Assembly (NCBI GenBank): GCA_021850485.1
Contig: JAJZLY010000014.1
Span: 33,526 to 97,525, forward strand
DNA length: 64,000 bases
DNA from: Bacillota bacterium
GTDB taxonomy: Bacteria; Bacillota; Sulfobacillia; JAJZYS01; JAJZLH01
Direction: 5' to 3'
The position numbers and the translations under genes are program-made. Position 1 is the first letter of the stretch; every line of letters starts with the position of its first letter. Positions 54,785-63,221 of the stretch are shown one piece after another. The notes beneath the pieces were generated by a model, which made no database searches, was not told the DNA's origin, and was given only the letters and a program-made list of their open reading frames with translations.

Positions 54785-56032
54785 TTATTGGCCCGTTGCG
54801 GGAGTCTCTTGCAGCGAGGTGACCTCTCCCCAGTCGAGTCCTCCGGCAGGCAGTCTCCATGTACGGAACGTTGCGGCGATGAGGGGAACGCAACACAGGG
54901 CTCCCCAAAACGCGAAGGCTCCGCCAAGAGACCACACGTGCGCCACAACCCCGGTTACGGCCGCTCCGAAGGGATAGAAGACGCTTCCGATCATGGACAT
55001 TCCGCCTTCTACTCTGCCCATCGCCTCCTGAGGAACTCTCGTCATGATGTGAGAGCCAAGAGCGATGACGGGTGGCTGACTCAGTGCACCGGCCACGGCC
55101 GCTAATCCAATGACGATCCATGGTGTGTATGATACAAATCCGACAAAACCTACGAGGGCAAACAGTGCGGCGTAAGAAGCCATCATCAGTTGGTAGCGAG
55201 TTGACTTAAGTCGCACCGCCATGAGAGATCCCAACAGGGACCCCACGCCAAGAATGGCAAAGCCCACCCCGACAGACACCCCTCCGAGCGCCGTCATCCA
55301 AAATATCGCGGCGTAGATGATTCCCTCCGAGGCAACGTTGACCAGGGCGTTGGTCAACGAATAGACGCGCAGAAACCGACTTTTGAGCACTGCCCTGATC
55401 CCCAGTGTCACCTCTCCGGCCCCGCTGGGCAGGTCATACCCACCGCCGAGACTGCTTCGCAAGGACGCCAAAACCAAAAACTCTACCAGGAAGGAAACGG
55501 CGTCCAGAGCGAATGGGAGCACCGGAGATACGGTGTAGAGTAGCCCCCCGACCAATGGTCCGACCAGCATGGTGCCCGCATACTGCGACTGCCACGCGCT
55601 CATCCCCTGTTGGACCTCATCGTCAACAAGAGTGCTGCGGAGGGCAGCGCTTTGCACGGGGCTCAGACCGGCTCCCACAAATCCAAGAAGCGTCCACGCG
55701 ATGCCGATCAACCAGTACTGCGCTGACGGGTGCCAGAGCACAGACGCGGCCACCACAGCCATCAGAATTGAAGCGATGATCGCGCCAGACATAAGCAGCG
55801 GACGGCGGGTCCACCGATCGGCTACGTATCCGGCAGGTCCCCTGACCACCAGGTGCCCGATCATGCCGGCCGAGACGACGATCCCTGCCAAGGCGTAGGA
55901 ATGCGTAGTGCCCATCACGTACAAAGGAAGCGCCACCATACTGGTGGCAGTTCCGGTCTCAGAAAGGATGGACGCCAGCCAGAGCTTGCGGAAGTTCTGG
56001 TTCCTTCCGAGGATGTCACCGATCTCTTTCAC
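54785..56032 (-). CDS. MFS transporter (MFS_3/EntS-like exporter)
   Basis: A 415-residue, 12-helix transporter. NQNFRKLWLASILSETGTATS is the typical N-terminus of MFS_3 proteins such as EntS and macrolide exporters; GPAGYVADRWTRRPLL is motif A, and SPVQSAALRSTLVDDEVQQG the helix 4-5 segment. The last part has RVPQEAMGRVEGGMSMI. It lies inside the putative island, between the methyltransferase remnant and the lipoprotein array. Upstream is a degenerate copy of the array's shared promoter block. Codon use is somewhat less GC-biased than in the core genes. Confidence 0.9.
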   Translation of the reverse strand: MKEIGDILGRNQNFRKLWLASILSETGTATSMVALPLYVMGTTHSYALAGIVVSAGMIGHLVVRGPAGYVADRWTRRPLLMSGAIIASILMAVVAASVLWHPSAQYWLIGIAWTLLGFVGAGLSPVQSAALRSTLVDDEVQQGMSAWQSQYAGTMLVGPLVGGLLYTVSPVLPFALDAVSFLVEFLVLASLRSSLGGGYDLPSGAGEVTLGIRAVLKSRFLRVYSLTNALVNVASEGIIYAAIFWMTALGGVSVGVGFAILGVGSLLGSLMAVRLKSTRYQLMMASYAALFALVGFVGFVSYTPWIVIGLAAVAGALSQPPVIALGSHIMTRVPQEAMGRVEGGMSMIGSVFYPFGAAVTGVVAHVWSLGGAFAFWGALCCVPLIAATFRTWRLPAGGLDWGEVTSLQETPATGQ

Positions 56033-56154
56033 TCAAGCGTCGCCGTCCTCTTCGACGAGCCAGCATCCACCCAAACCACGATAGCAGTCGCCGCCTCCTC
56101 AGGGTCCGGGAACGCGATACCTTCGGCTGGTTCAACGACAGCCACTAGGACCAA

Positions 56155-56179
56155 GAGACGAAGGCTGGGCCAATATTCC
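56155..56179 (-). promoter_or_regulatory. degenerate copy of the array upstream block
   Basis: GGAATA ... GTCTC on the minus strand, with CCCAGCCTTC between, resembles the blocks in front of the lipoprotein genes but has two fewer spacer bases. It precedes the MFS gene by about 120 bases. Confidence 0.35.
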
Positions 56180-56264
56180 CGGGCACGCGGACCTCCACCT
56201 GCCACGGTGCCTGTGCGGTCACTGCCCGTAACGGAAGGAAGTCGTTCCGGGACACCTGTGACGG

Positions 56265-57665
56265 TTAGGGCGTGATCCGGAGGAAGGCGGCCCCGTATGT
56301 GCACCAGATGTATCCGCCCCGGCTGACCACAAGGTGACTTGGGAGATGTCCGATCGTTTGCATGATGGAGCTGGCAATGCGATAGAAGGGCAGGGCCTTG
56401 GTGGATGTGGTGACCACCCCGGCAGGCGAGATCCGGCCGAGCGAGGCGCCACCTGTCCGAAACCAAGGGTTCCCGCCTGGGCTCAATAGGAGCTGATAGG
56501 GCTGGTAGCCGGAGGTATTGGTGAAAGTAATGTCACCTGCGGATGTGATCCGACCGATCGCACCGGAACCATCGCTGAGGGCTACGGAGAACCAGAGGCT
56601 GCCGTCCGATCCTCGAACCATGCTCCCCATTGCGGCCCCGTCCGGAATAAGACCCTTGCCAAAGAGAGTGATAGTGCCAGATGGAGTGATTCGGCCAATT
56701 CCTATCAGGATGGGTGGCCAACCACTAGTTGGGCCCGTTTCGAACCAGATGTTTCCCTCAGGACCGGCCACCATTCCTCCCAGAGAGCTCCCTGCGGGAA
56801 GACCCTTGGTGAACAGAGTGATCGTCCCCGAGGGGGTGACCCGGCCAATGGCGCCGCCGCGGTTGGTCTGAGCAGTGAACCAGAGATTTCCGCCCGGGCC
56901 GACAACGGGGCCCCCCAGGGATGCGCCCGCGGGAAGACCCTTGGTGAACAGGGTGATCGTCCCCGAGGGAGTGACCCGGCCAATGGCGCCGCCGCGGTTG
57001 GTCTGAGCAGTAAACCACAGGCTCCCGTCTGGAGACCTTGCCATCGTCATCCCCGGGATAGTCCCTGGGGGCAGACCTTTCGTAAAGAGGGTGATGATGC
57101 CTGAGGGCGTGACGCGGCCAATCGCCCCGCTGGTGTACGAATTGGTGGTAGGGTCCAGAACGGAGTTGGTAAACCAGATGTTACCATCTGGGCCGACGGC
57201 AAGGCCGCTCGGAGAGCTACCAGCGGGCAGACCGTTGGTGAACCAGGTGATCATCGCCGCATTGGGTGCAGCGATGATCGACACCACCGTAGTGGCGGAG
57301 GACGCCACAGCCTTTCCGTTGGTGACCAAGACGGCCCTCAGGCTGTAGGAGCCATCAACCAGGGCGAGGGTGGTAGAAGGTGCAGAAAGTCGGGCCACCA
57401 AGGTGCGGTTTTCGTAGAGCCACACCTTCCCAGTGCCCGGTTTGTCGCCGCTTGCGGCAGCGACCAGGGTGAAGTTCGAGATTGCCAACCGGACAGTAAT
57501 GGTGCCGTTGCCTGAGCCTGTGCTCACTACTGAGCCGCTCGCAGGCGAGGTGATGCGCACCGTCGGGTGGGCGGTGCTCTGGGCGCTCGATGCCGATCCA
57601 CAGCCAGCGACCGCCAGCAGCACGGCGGTGATCAAGCAGGGGCGGGTCACAAGGGTCAGTCGCAT
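56265..57665 (-). CDS. lipoprotein with Ig-like domain and Vgb-like beta-propeller, paralogue 1
   Basis: ATG 57665 behind GGGAGGG starts a 466-residue lipoprotein: signal peptide with lipobox LLAVAGC, then an Ig-like segment (TVRITSPASGSVVSTGSG to about residue 125). After that comes a series of roughly 40-50-residue repeats of the form GRVTPSGTITLFTKGLPAG-GPGGNLWFT, about seven of them, ending ITP. The repeats are those of virginiamycin B lyase/SMP-30-like propellers. Very few histidines occur, so lyase activity is unlikely. Probably an exported, membrane-anchored binding protein. First of at least five tandem paralogues. Confidence 0.8.
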   Translation of the reverse strand: MRLTLVTRPCLITAVLLAVAGCGSASSAQSTAHPTVRITSPASGSVVSTGSGNGTITVRLAISNFTLVAAASGDKPGTGKVWLYENRTLVARLSAPSTTLALVDGSYSLRAVLVTNGKAVASSATTVVSIIAAPNAAMITWFTNGLPAGSSPSGLAVGPDGNIWFTNSVLDPTTNSYTSGAIGRVTPSGIITLFTKGLPPGTIPGMTMARSPDGSLWFTAQTNRGGAIGRVTPSGTITLFTKGLPAGASLGGPVVGPGGNLWFTAQTNRGGAIGRVTPSGTITLFTKGLPAGSSLGGMVAGPEGNIWFETGPTSGWPPILIGIGRITPSGTITLFGKGLIPDGAAMGSMVRGSDGSLWFSVALSDGSGAIGRITSAGDITFTNTSGYQPYQLLLSPGGNPWFRTGGASLGRISPAGVVTTSTKALPFYRIASSIMQTIGHLPSHLVVSRGGYIWCTYGAAFLRITP

Positions 57666-57704
57666 CGGATGCCCTCCCAGGTTCGGCGCCAGCCTCGTGA
57701 TCAA

Positions 57705-57731
57705 GAGACCAGGACTGGACTAAATGGTTCC
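57705..57731 (-). promoter_or_regulatory. shared upstream motif of lipoprotein gene 1
   Basis: Minus strand GGAACC, 15-16 bases, GGTCTC. The same pattern stands at equivalent places before paralogues 2, 3 and 4. GGAACC with a GTC-type -10 resembles ECF sigma factor promoters. About 40 bases before the ATG. Confidence 0.5.
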
Positions 57732-57807
57732 CGGGTGCAGATGTGTCGGCCTGCCAACGCGATTTCCCGGTCACGGTCTGTCTCGAAAGCAAGTCGTTTC
57801 GGGACGC

Positions 57808-59379
57808 TTAGGGCGTGATCCGGCCAATAGCAGATCTATCCGTTAACCACAAGGTTCCCCCCGGACCCGCCACTAGGCACGCACCGATGACTCCGGTAGG
57901 CAGCCTCTCACTGAGCACTGAGATCTTCCCTGACACAGTGATTCGGCCGATACCGCCGGCAGTGTTTCGGTCGATGCCTGTAGTGAACCAGAGGTTCCCC
58001 CTTGGGCCGGCCACAACACAGGATGGAGAACTCAACGGGGGGAGTCCCTTGGTAAACATAGTGATGGTCCCAGAAGGCGTGATCCGACCGATGCCTCCGA
58101 AGTCGTCTGCGAACCAGAGGTTGCCATCGGGACCGAGTACTACGCTTGACAGCTGGGCTGGAGAGAACTCGCCACCGGGAGGCAGACCTTTAGTGAATAG
58201 GGTAATGGCACCAGACGGGGTGATCCGACCGATCGCGTTGGTGCCAGTCGTGGTGCCGGTGTTGCCATAACCGGTTGACAGCGTGAACCAGAGGTTGCCA
58301 CCCGGTCCAAGAACGATGGCCGTGGCGAGGCTACCAAGTGGCAACCCCTTGGTAAATAGCGTGATCTTCCCAGATGGAGTGACCTGCCCGATGGCGGCGC
58401 CTGATGCAGTGTCAGCGGTAAACCACAGGTCTCTATTCGGGCCGACCAGGAGGCCGCCGTACAGCTGAGTACCGGCGGGAAGGCCCTTGCCGAACAGGGT
58501 GATGGTCCCTGACGGCGTGATCCTGCCGATCGCACCCGTGCCACTCGTGCCATTGTGGACCGGACCCGAAACGGTGAACCACAGGTTGCCGTCTGGTCCC
58601 GCCACCAGGTTGCCCGGAGCACCACCATTCGGAAGTTCGCCCTTGTCGAACATGGTGATCACCCCGGCCGGCGTGATCCGCCCGATGCCTCCTGGTTCAA
58701 AGACGAAACAGCCGCCGGTCCCGAACCAGAGGTTTCCATCGGGTCCGGCAACGATCTCCAAGGTTCCAGAAGTGGATGGCAGGCCCTTTGTAAACATGGT
58801 GATCACCCCTGCTGGCGTGATCCGCCCGATTCCGGACCCGTCCGTGAACCAGAGATTCCCATCTGAGGCTGCCGTGATCTCTTCTAGACAAGGGCTAGTG
58901 GGCAGGCCCTTGCTGAACAGCGTGACACTTCCGACAGAAGACCTCGCAGTACCTCCAGGGACGCCGGTCGTCGGGTTGGGTGCAGCGACGACCGATATTA
59001 CGGTCGTGGCTGAAGATGCCACAACCTTACCGTTGGTGACCAAGACGGCTTTCAAGGTGTGGGTGCCTTCACTCAGGGTGAAGGTGGTAGAAGGTGCCGA
59101 AAGTCGGGCCACCAAGCTGCGGTTTTCGTAGAGCCACACCTTCCCAGTGCCCGCCTTGTCGCTGGTTGGGGCAGTGACCAGGGTGAAGTTGGCGATGGTC
59201 AGCCGGACCGTGACAGAGCCGGTGCCCGATGCTGTACTTACCACCAAGCCACTGACTGGCGAGGTGATGCGCACCGTCGGGCGTGCGGTCGTCTTGGCAG
59301 GGGCCGCGGTGCCGCAGCCGGCGATCGCCAGCAGCAAGGCGGCCAGCACACAGGTGCGGGTCACAGCAGCAAGTCGCAT
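57808..59379 (-). CDS. lipoprotein with Ig-like domain and Vgb-like beta-propeller, paralogue 2
   Basis: ATG 59379 follows GAAGGAG. The 523-residue product has lipobox LLAIAGC and an Ig-like domain nearly identical to that of paralogue 1 (GTGKVWLYENRSLVARLSAP). About nine propeller repeats of the GRITPSGTITLFGKGLPAG / GPDGNLWF type follow. Early repeats carry cysteines (GLPTSPCLEEI, GTGGCFVFEPG), which the paralogues lack. The extra repeats suggest seven- to nine-blade packing or two partial propellers. Probably anchored outside the cytoplasmic membrane. Confidence 0.8.
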   Translation of the reverse strand: MRLAAVTRTCVLAALLLAIAGCGTAAPAKTTARPTVRITSPVSGLVVSTASGTGSVTVRLTIANFTLVTAPTSDKAGTGKVWLYENRSLVARLSAPSTTFTLSEGTHTLKAVLVTNGKVVASSATTVISVVAAPNPTTGVPGGTARSSVGSVTLFSKGLPTSPCLEEITAASDGNLWFTDGSGIGRITPAGVITMFTKGLPSTSGTLEIVAGPDGNLWFGTGGCFVFEPGGIGRITPAGVITMFDKGELPNGGAPGNLVAGPDGNLWFTVSGPVHNGTSGTGAIGRITPSGTITLFGKGLPAGTQLYGGLLVGPNRDLWFTADTASGAAIGQVTPSGKITLFTKGLPLGSLATAIVLGPGGNLWFTLSTGYGNTGTTTGTNAIGRITPSGAITLFTKGLPPGGEFSPAQLSSVVLGPDGNLWFADDFGGIGRITPSGTITMFTKGLPPLSSPSCVVAGPRGNLWFTTGIDRNTAGGIGRITVSGKISVLSERLPTGVIGACLVAGPGGTLWLTDRSAIGRITP

Positions 59380-59428
59380 GGTTTCTCCTTCCGATTCCCT
59401 CGGTCCCGAAGACAGGTACCGTGATCAA

Positions 59429-59455
59429 GAGACCAAGACTTGAGCAAGTGGCTCC
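59429..59455 (-). promoter_or_regulatory. shared upstream motif of lipoprotein gene 2
   Basis: Minus strand GGAGCC ... GGTCTC with the same spacing as in the other copies (one base differs in the first hexamer). About 50 bases before the ATG. Confidence 0.45.
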
Positions 59456-59581
59456 CGAATGCGACCGTGTCGCCCTAGCGGAGAGGGTGCGGGGGCACTT
59501 CATCGCCAAGGTGGCGGCAAGTGGCCTCAACGGTGCCTACTCCACTCAGGCGGAGGCCAGCGAGCACAGCAAGGGTGGCGA

Positions 59582-61231
59582 TCACGGGGTCAGCCTTACC
59601 GATCCAGACGCAATGGAAACGGTGCCCGACGCCCCACCTGTAGTTCTGAACGCCACTGTGGCCAGTGGCTGCTCAGATACTGACATCGTCAAGATGACCG
59701 CACCTGTGTGGCCAGGGACGAGATATACCTTCTGGAGCCCGTGCCAGTAGTCAAAGATAATCACCCCCTGCGATGGATCGTTACCTAGTGCGCCAGCCAA
59801 GATGGTGTATCCGGCCGGATCCAGAAGGTAGTCGGTGATCGAGTACTGACCTGGCGCCCCAAACTCGGGAGGCAGCACCTCGGCACCTGGCGGTGGGGCC
59901 ACTGGCGAAGTGTTCGACCAAACGAGGCGCGCCGGAGCTAGCTTAGGGTATGTTGCTGCTGGAGTGAAGATAGGCTTGATCCGGCCAATGGCAGATCCAT
60001 CCGTGAACCAGATGTCTCCGCCAGGTCCCACCGCAAGCTTTCCAGGCACACTGCCCGCCGGCAGACCGTGGGTGAACAGCGTGATCACTCCGGACGGCGT
60101 GATCCGTCCGATCGCTCCACGGGTACCACCGGCCGACGCGACCGTAAACCACAGATTGCTATCAGGGCCAGCCACCAACCCTTCAAGGAAGCTTCCCGCT
60201 GGCAGTCCTTTGGTGAACATCGTGATCGCACCCGAGGGCGTGATCCGCCCGATTGCTCCACCAGTTCCCCGGGCCAGTGTGGTTGTGAACCACAGATTCC
60301 CGTCCGGGCCAACCGTGATGCTCCATGGGGTGCTGCCAGGGATAAGCCCCTTCGTGAACAGGGTGATCACCCCTGATGGCGTGATCCGCCCGATCTCGCC
60401 CCCGGTGCCACCTGCCCCGACTCCGTCGGTGAACCACAGGTCGCCATCGGGTCCGACTGCGATAGAAGACGGTGAGTAACCGGGGATCAGGCCCTTGGTG
60501 AAGAGGGTGATCACGCCGGAAGGTGTGACCCGTCCGATTGCCGGGGTGGCGTGGTCCACGTTGCCTCCAGAGGCAAACCAGATGGCACCGCCTGGGCCGA
60601 GGACCATGGAACTAGGCCGCGCCCCACCGAGACCCTTAGTGAACTCGGTGATCACTCCAGACGGCGCGATGCGGCCGATCGCCTCAGCCGTCGTAGTCAC
60701 ACTGCTGGCCGTGAACCAGAGGGTGCCGCCCGTGCCGACAGTGAGACCGCTGGGATGGCGCGCCGCACTTAGGCCCCTCGTGAACAAGGTGACCGTGCCG
60801 TGAGGCGTGATCCTCCCAAGCGCCCCTCGGGAAAAGGTGCCTGTGGCGAAGTAGGTGAACCAGAGGTTGCCGTCCGGGCCCCCGACGAGCTCGTTGGGTG
60901 TGGCCCCGGCGGGCAGGCCCCTGGTGAAGAGGGTGATTACACCGGATGGTGTGATTCGTCCGATGGCCACAGACGTACAGGGGCTGTTGGAAGGCGGACA
61001 CACTGAGTTGATAAACCAGAGGTTTCCGTCCGGACCTGTGGCCAGACTTCCGGGAGAACTGCCAACAGGCAGCCTCTTCGTAAACGTGGTGATGGCTCCG
61101 GTTTTGAGGCTGTTAGGTGCCTCGGTGGAGCTAGGCTTTACCTTCGTGGTCAGTGGCGTAGCGCCACAGCCTGCAACCGCTAGGAGCAGAACGATAATAA
61201 GGAAGGTCCGAATCGTGGTTGTCGGTCGCAT
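59582..61231 (-). CDS. lipoprotein with Vgb-like beta-propeller and distinct C-terminal domain, paralogue 3
   Basis: ATG 61231 follows GGGAGG. The 549-residue product has lipobox LLAVAGC but no Ig-like domain; the propeller begins about residue 40 after a short linker. Eight or so repeats (GRITPSGVITLFTKGLIPG, VGPDGDLWFT) follow. From about residue 410 an unrelated C-terminal domain begins (FTPAATYPKLAPARLVWSN, GVIIFDYWHGLQKVYLVPG), absent from the other paralogues. This domain swap suggests a different binding partner. Confidence 0.78.
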   Translation of the reverse strand: MRPTTTIRTFLIIVLLLAVAGCGATPLTTKVKPSSTEAPNSLKTGAITTFTKRLPVGSSPGSLATGPDGNLWFINSVCPPSNSPCTSVAIGRITPSGVITLFTRGLPAGATPNELVGGPDGNLWFTYFATGTFSRGALGRITPHGTVTLFTRGLSAARHPSGLTVGTGGTLWFTASSVTTTAEAIGRIAPSGVITEFTKGLGGARPSSMVLGPGGAIWFASGGNVDHATPAIGRVTPSGVITLFTKGLIPGYSPSSIAVGPDGDLWFTDGVGAGGTGGEIGRITPSGVITLFTKGLIPGSTPWSITVGPDGNLWFTTTLARGTGGAIGRITPSGAITMFTKGLPAGSFLEGLVAGPDSNLWFTVASAGGTRGAIGRITPSGVITLFTHGLPAGSVPGKLAVGPGGDIWFTDGSAIGRIKPIFTPAATYPKLAPARLVWSNTSPVAPPPGAEVLPPEFGAPGQYSITDYLLDPAGYTILAGALGNDPSQGVIIFDYWHGLQKVYLVPGHTGAVILTMSVSEQPLATVAFRTTGGASGTVSIASGSVRLTP

Positions 61232-61271
61232 CGGTTGGCCTCCCCGACTCAGAGACAGGCACCGTGATCAT

Positions 61272-61298
61272 GAGACCAAGACTGGAGTAAATGGTTCC
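61272..61298 (-). promoter_or_regulatory. shared upstream motif of lipoprotein gene 3
   Basis: Minus strand GGAACC ... GGTCTC, then ATGATCACGGT, matching copy 1 closely. About 40 bases before the ATG. Confidence 0.5.
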
Positions 61299-61429
61299 CG
61301 AGCACAGAGGTGTCGGCCTGCCAGCGTACTCTCGCAGTCACGGCCGGTGCCAGAAGGAAGTCCTTTCGGCGCGGGCCGGGTCAAGGGCTTGGCATGGGCG
61401 GACGATGGGCAACAGAGGGCCGCTGGCGG

Positions 61430-63058
61430 CTAAGGGACGATACGGCCGATGGCATTGGTGGTGGCGACACCGCAACCAGACACGGGAGGCACCAGGAACC
61501 ACAGGTTGCCGTCCGGGCCTGTCACCAGGTTACCTGCGCCACCGCCAGCGGCCAGAGCCTGACTATTGAACACGGTGATGGCGCCAGACGGCGTGATCCG
61601 ACCGATCTCGCCGTTCACAAGGAACCACAGGTCGCCACCCGGGCCTGTCACCAAGTTTCTGACGAAACCGCCAGAGGGCAGGCCGTGGCTGAACACGGTG
61701 ATGACCCCAGACGGCGTGATCCGACCGATGGCACCGGTACCGAAGCCGCGGTTCACAGTGAACCACAGGTTTCCATCCGGGCCGGCTACGAGGCTGTACA
61801 GCTGACTGCCAGCAGGCAGGCCGTGGCTGAACACGGTGATGGTACCCGACGGCGTGATCCGACCGATGCCGTTGGCGCCGTTGCTGCCGGTATTCGTCGG
61901 GGTCGCGGTGAACCATAGATTGCCGTTCGGGCCGACCACGAGGTGGCCTGCGCCCGTCTTCCTGCCATAGTTCGAATCGCCTCCCGCCAGGCTACCAGCA
62001 GGCAGGCCGTGGCTGAACACGGTGATGGAGCCAGACGGCGTGATCCGGCCGATGCCGATGGCGCTGCCGCCGCTGGCGTTCGTCGGGGTCGGATAGACAG
62101 GAAACCACAGGTCGCCGTCCGGAACCGTCACCAGACGACCTACGACACTGCCAGCGGCCAGAGCTGGACTATTGAACACGGTGATGGCGCCAGATGGCGT
62201 GATCCGGCCAATGCCCCCGCTCACAGGGAACCACAGGTCGCCACCCGGGCCGACCAGGAGTTGGGTGTCCCAAGGCAGGCCGCCAGCGGGCAGGCCGTGG
62301 CTGAATACGGTGATGGCGCCAGACGGCGTGATCCGGCCAATGGCGCCGGCGCCGTTGGCACTCGTCGAATTCATAGTGAACCAGAGATTGCCGTCCGGAC
62401 CCGTCACCAGTTTAACTGGCCAACCGCCAGCGGCCAGAGCTGGACTATTGAACACGGTGATGGCGCCAGACGGCGTGATCCGGCCGATACCGAAGTAGGC
62501 GACGTTGGCATTCGTAAACGCCTCCACAGTGAACCATAGGTCGCCACCCGGACCGGCCACGAGACCTAGGACCGCATCGCCAACGGGCAGGCCTCGGCAG
62601 AACAAGGTCATGGTTCCCGCCTTGAGGCCTCTGCTGGGTTGCGGGGTGGGGGCACAGGAGACGGGATTCGGAATCGACACCACGATCGGAGCGGAAGATG
62701 CCACTGGTTTTCCGTTGGTGGCTAGGACGGCCTTCAACGAGTAGCTACCGGGGGTTAGGGCCAAGGTGGCAGTGCTGCTTCCACGGTGCGACACGATGTG
62801 CCCGTTCACATAGATCCACACTTGGCCACTCCCCGCCTTTTCGGGCCCTGCCGGGCCCGGTACCAGGGTGAAGTGGGAGATGGCCACACGGACCAATACA
62901 TTGGCCATTGACGGGGTGAGCTGAGTGCGGCTGATCGGTGAGACGATGCGTACCGTCGGGTGTGCGGTGCTGTGGGCAGTGGAGGCCACCCCACAGCCAG
63001 CGACCGCCAGAAGCAAGGCGGCGATCAGGCAGGTGCGGATCACCGTGGTCAGTCGCAG
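61430..63058 (-). CDS. lipoprotein with Ig-like domain and Vgb-like beta-propeller, paralogue 4
   Basis: The product (about 542 residues) has lipobox LLAVAGC, an Ig-like segment (TVRIVSPISRTQLTPS) more divergent than in paralogues 1 and 2, and eight or more propeller repeats such as GRITPSGAITVFSHGLPAG and GPDGNLWF. By alignment with paralogue 1 the start falls on CTG 63058, eight bases after GGGAGGG, where the paralogue has ATG; the first canonical codon is GTG 63043. The last repeats, ending GCGVATTNAIGRIVP, are nearly repeated in paralogue 5, showing recent duplication or gene conversion. Confidence 0.8.
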   Translation of the reverse strand: MRLTTVIRTCLIAALLLAVAGCGVASTAHSTAHPTVRIVSPISRTQLTPSMANVLVRVAISHFTLVPGPAGPEKAGSGQVWIYVNGHIVSHRGSSTATLALTPGSYSLKAVLATNGKPVASSAPIVVSIPNPVSCAPTPQPSRGLKAGTMTLFCRGLPVGDAVLGLVAGPGGDLWFTVEAFTNANVAYFGIGRITPSGAITVFNSPALAAGGWPVKLVTGPDGNLWFTMNSTSANGAGAIGRITPSGAITVFSHGLPAGGLPWDTQLLVGPGGDLWFPVSGGIGRITPSGAITVFNSPALAAGSVVGRLVTVPDGDLWFPVYPTPTNASGGSAIGIGRITPSGSITVFSHGLPAGSLAGGDSNYGRKTGAGHLVVGPNGNLWFTATPTNTGSNGANGIGRITPSGTITVFSHGLPAGSQLYSLVAGPDGNLWFTVNRGFGTGAIGRITPSGVITVFSHGLPSGGFVRNLVTGPGGDLWFLVNGEIGRITPSGAITVFNSQALAAGGGAGNLVTGPDGNLWFLVPPVSGCGVATTNAIGRIVP

Positions 63059-63106
63059 CGATGGTCCCTCCCACTCGCTCGGTTAACAAACAGATACCGT
63101 GACAAA

Positions 63107-63133
63107 GAGGCCAAGGCTGGAGCAAGTGGTTCC
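63107..63133 (-). promoter_or_regulatory. shared upstream motif of lipoprotein gene 4
   Basis: Minus strand GGAACC ... GGCCTC at the same spacing; one base differs in the second element. About 50 bases before the start. Confidence 0.45.
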
Positions 63134-63221
63134 CGAACACTCAAGCGGCAGCCTGCCAACGCGCTTTCCCGGTCAAGGGCTTGGCATGAACGGACGATGG
63201 ACAACAAGAGGCCGCCGGCGG

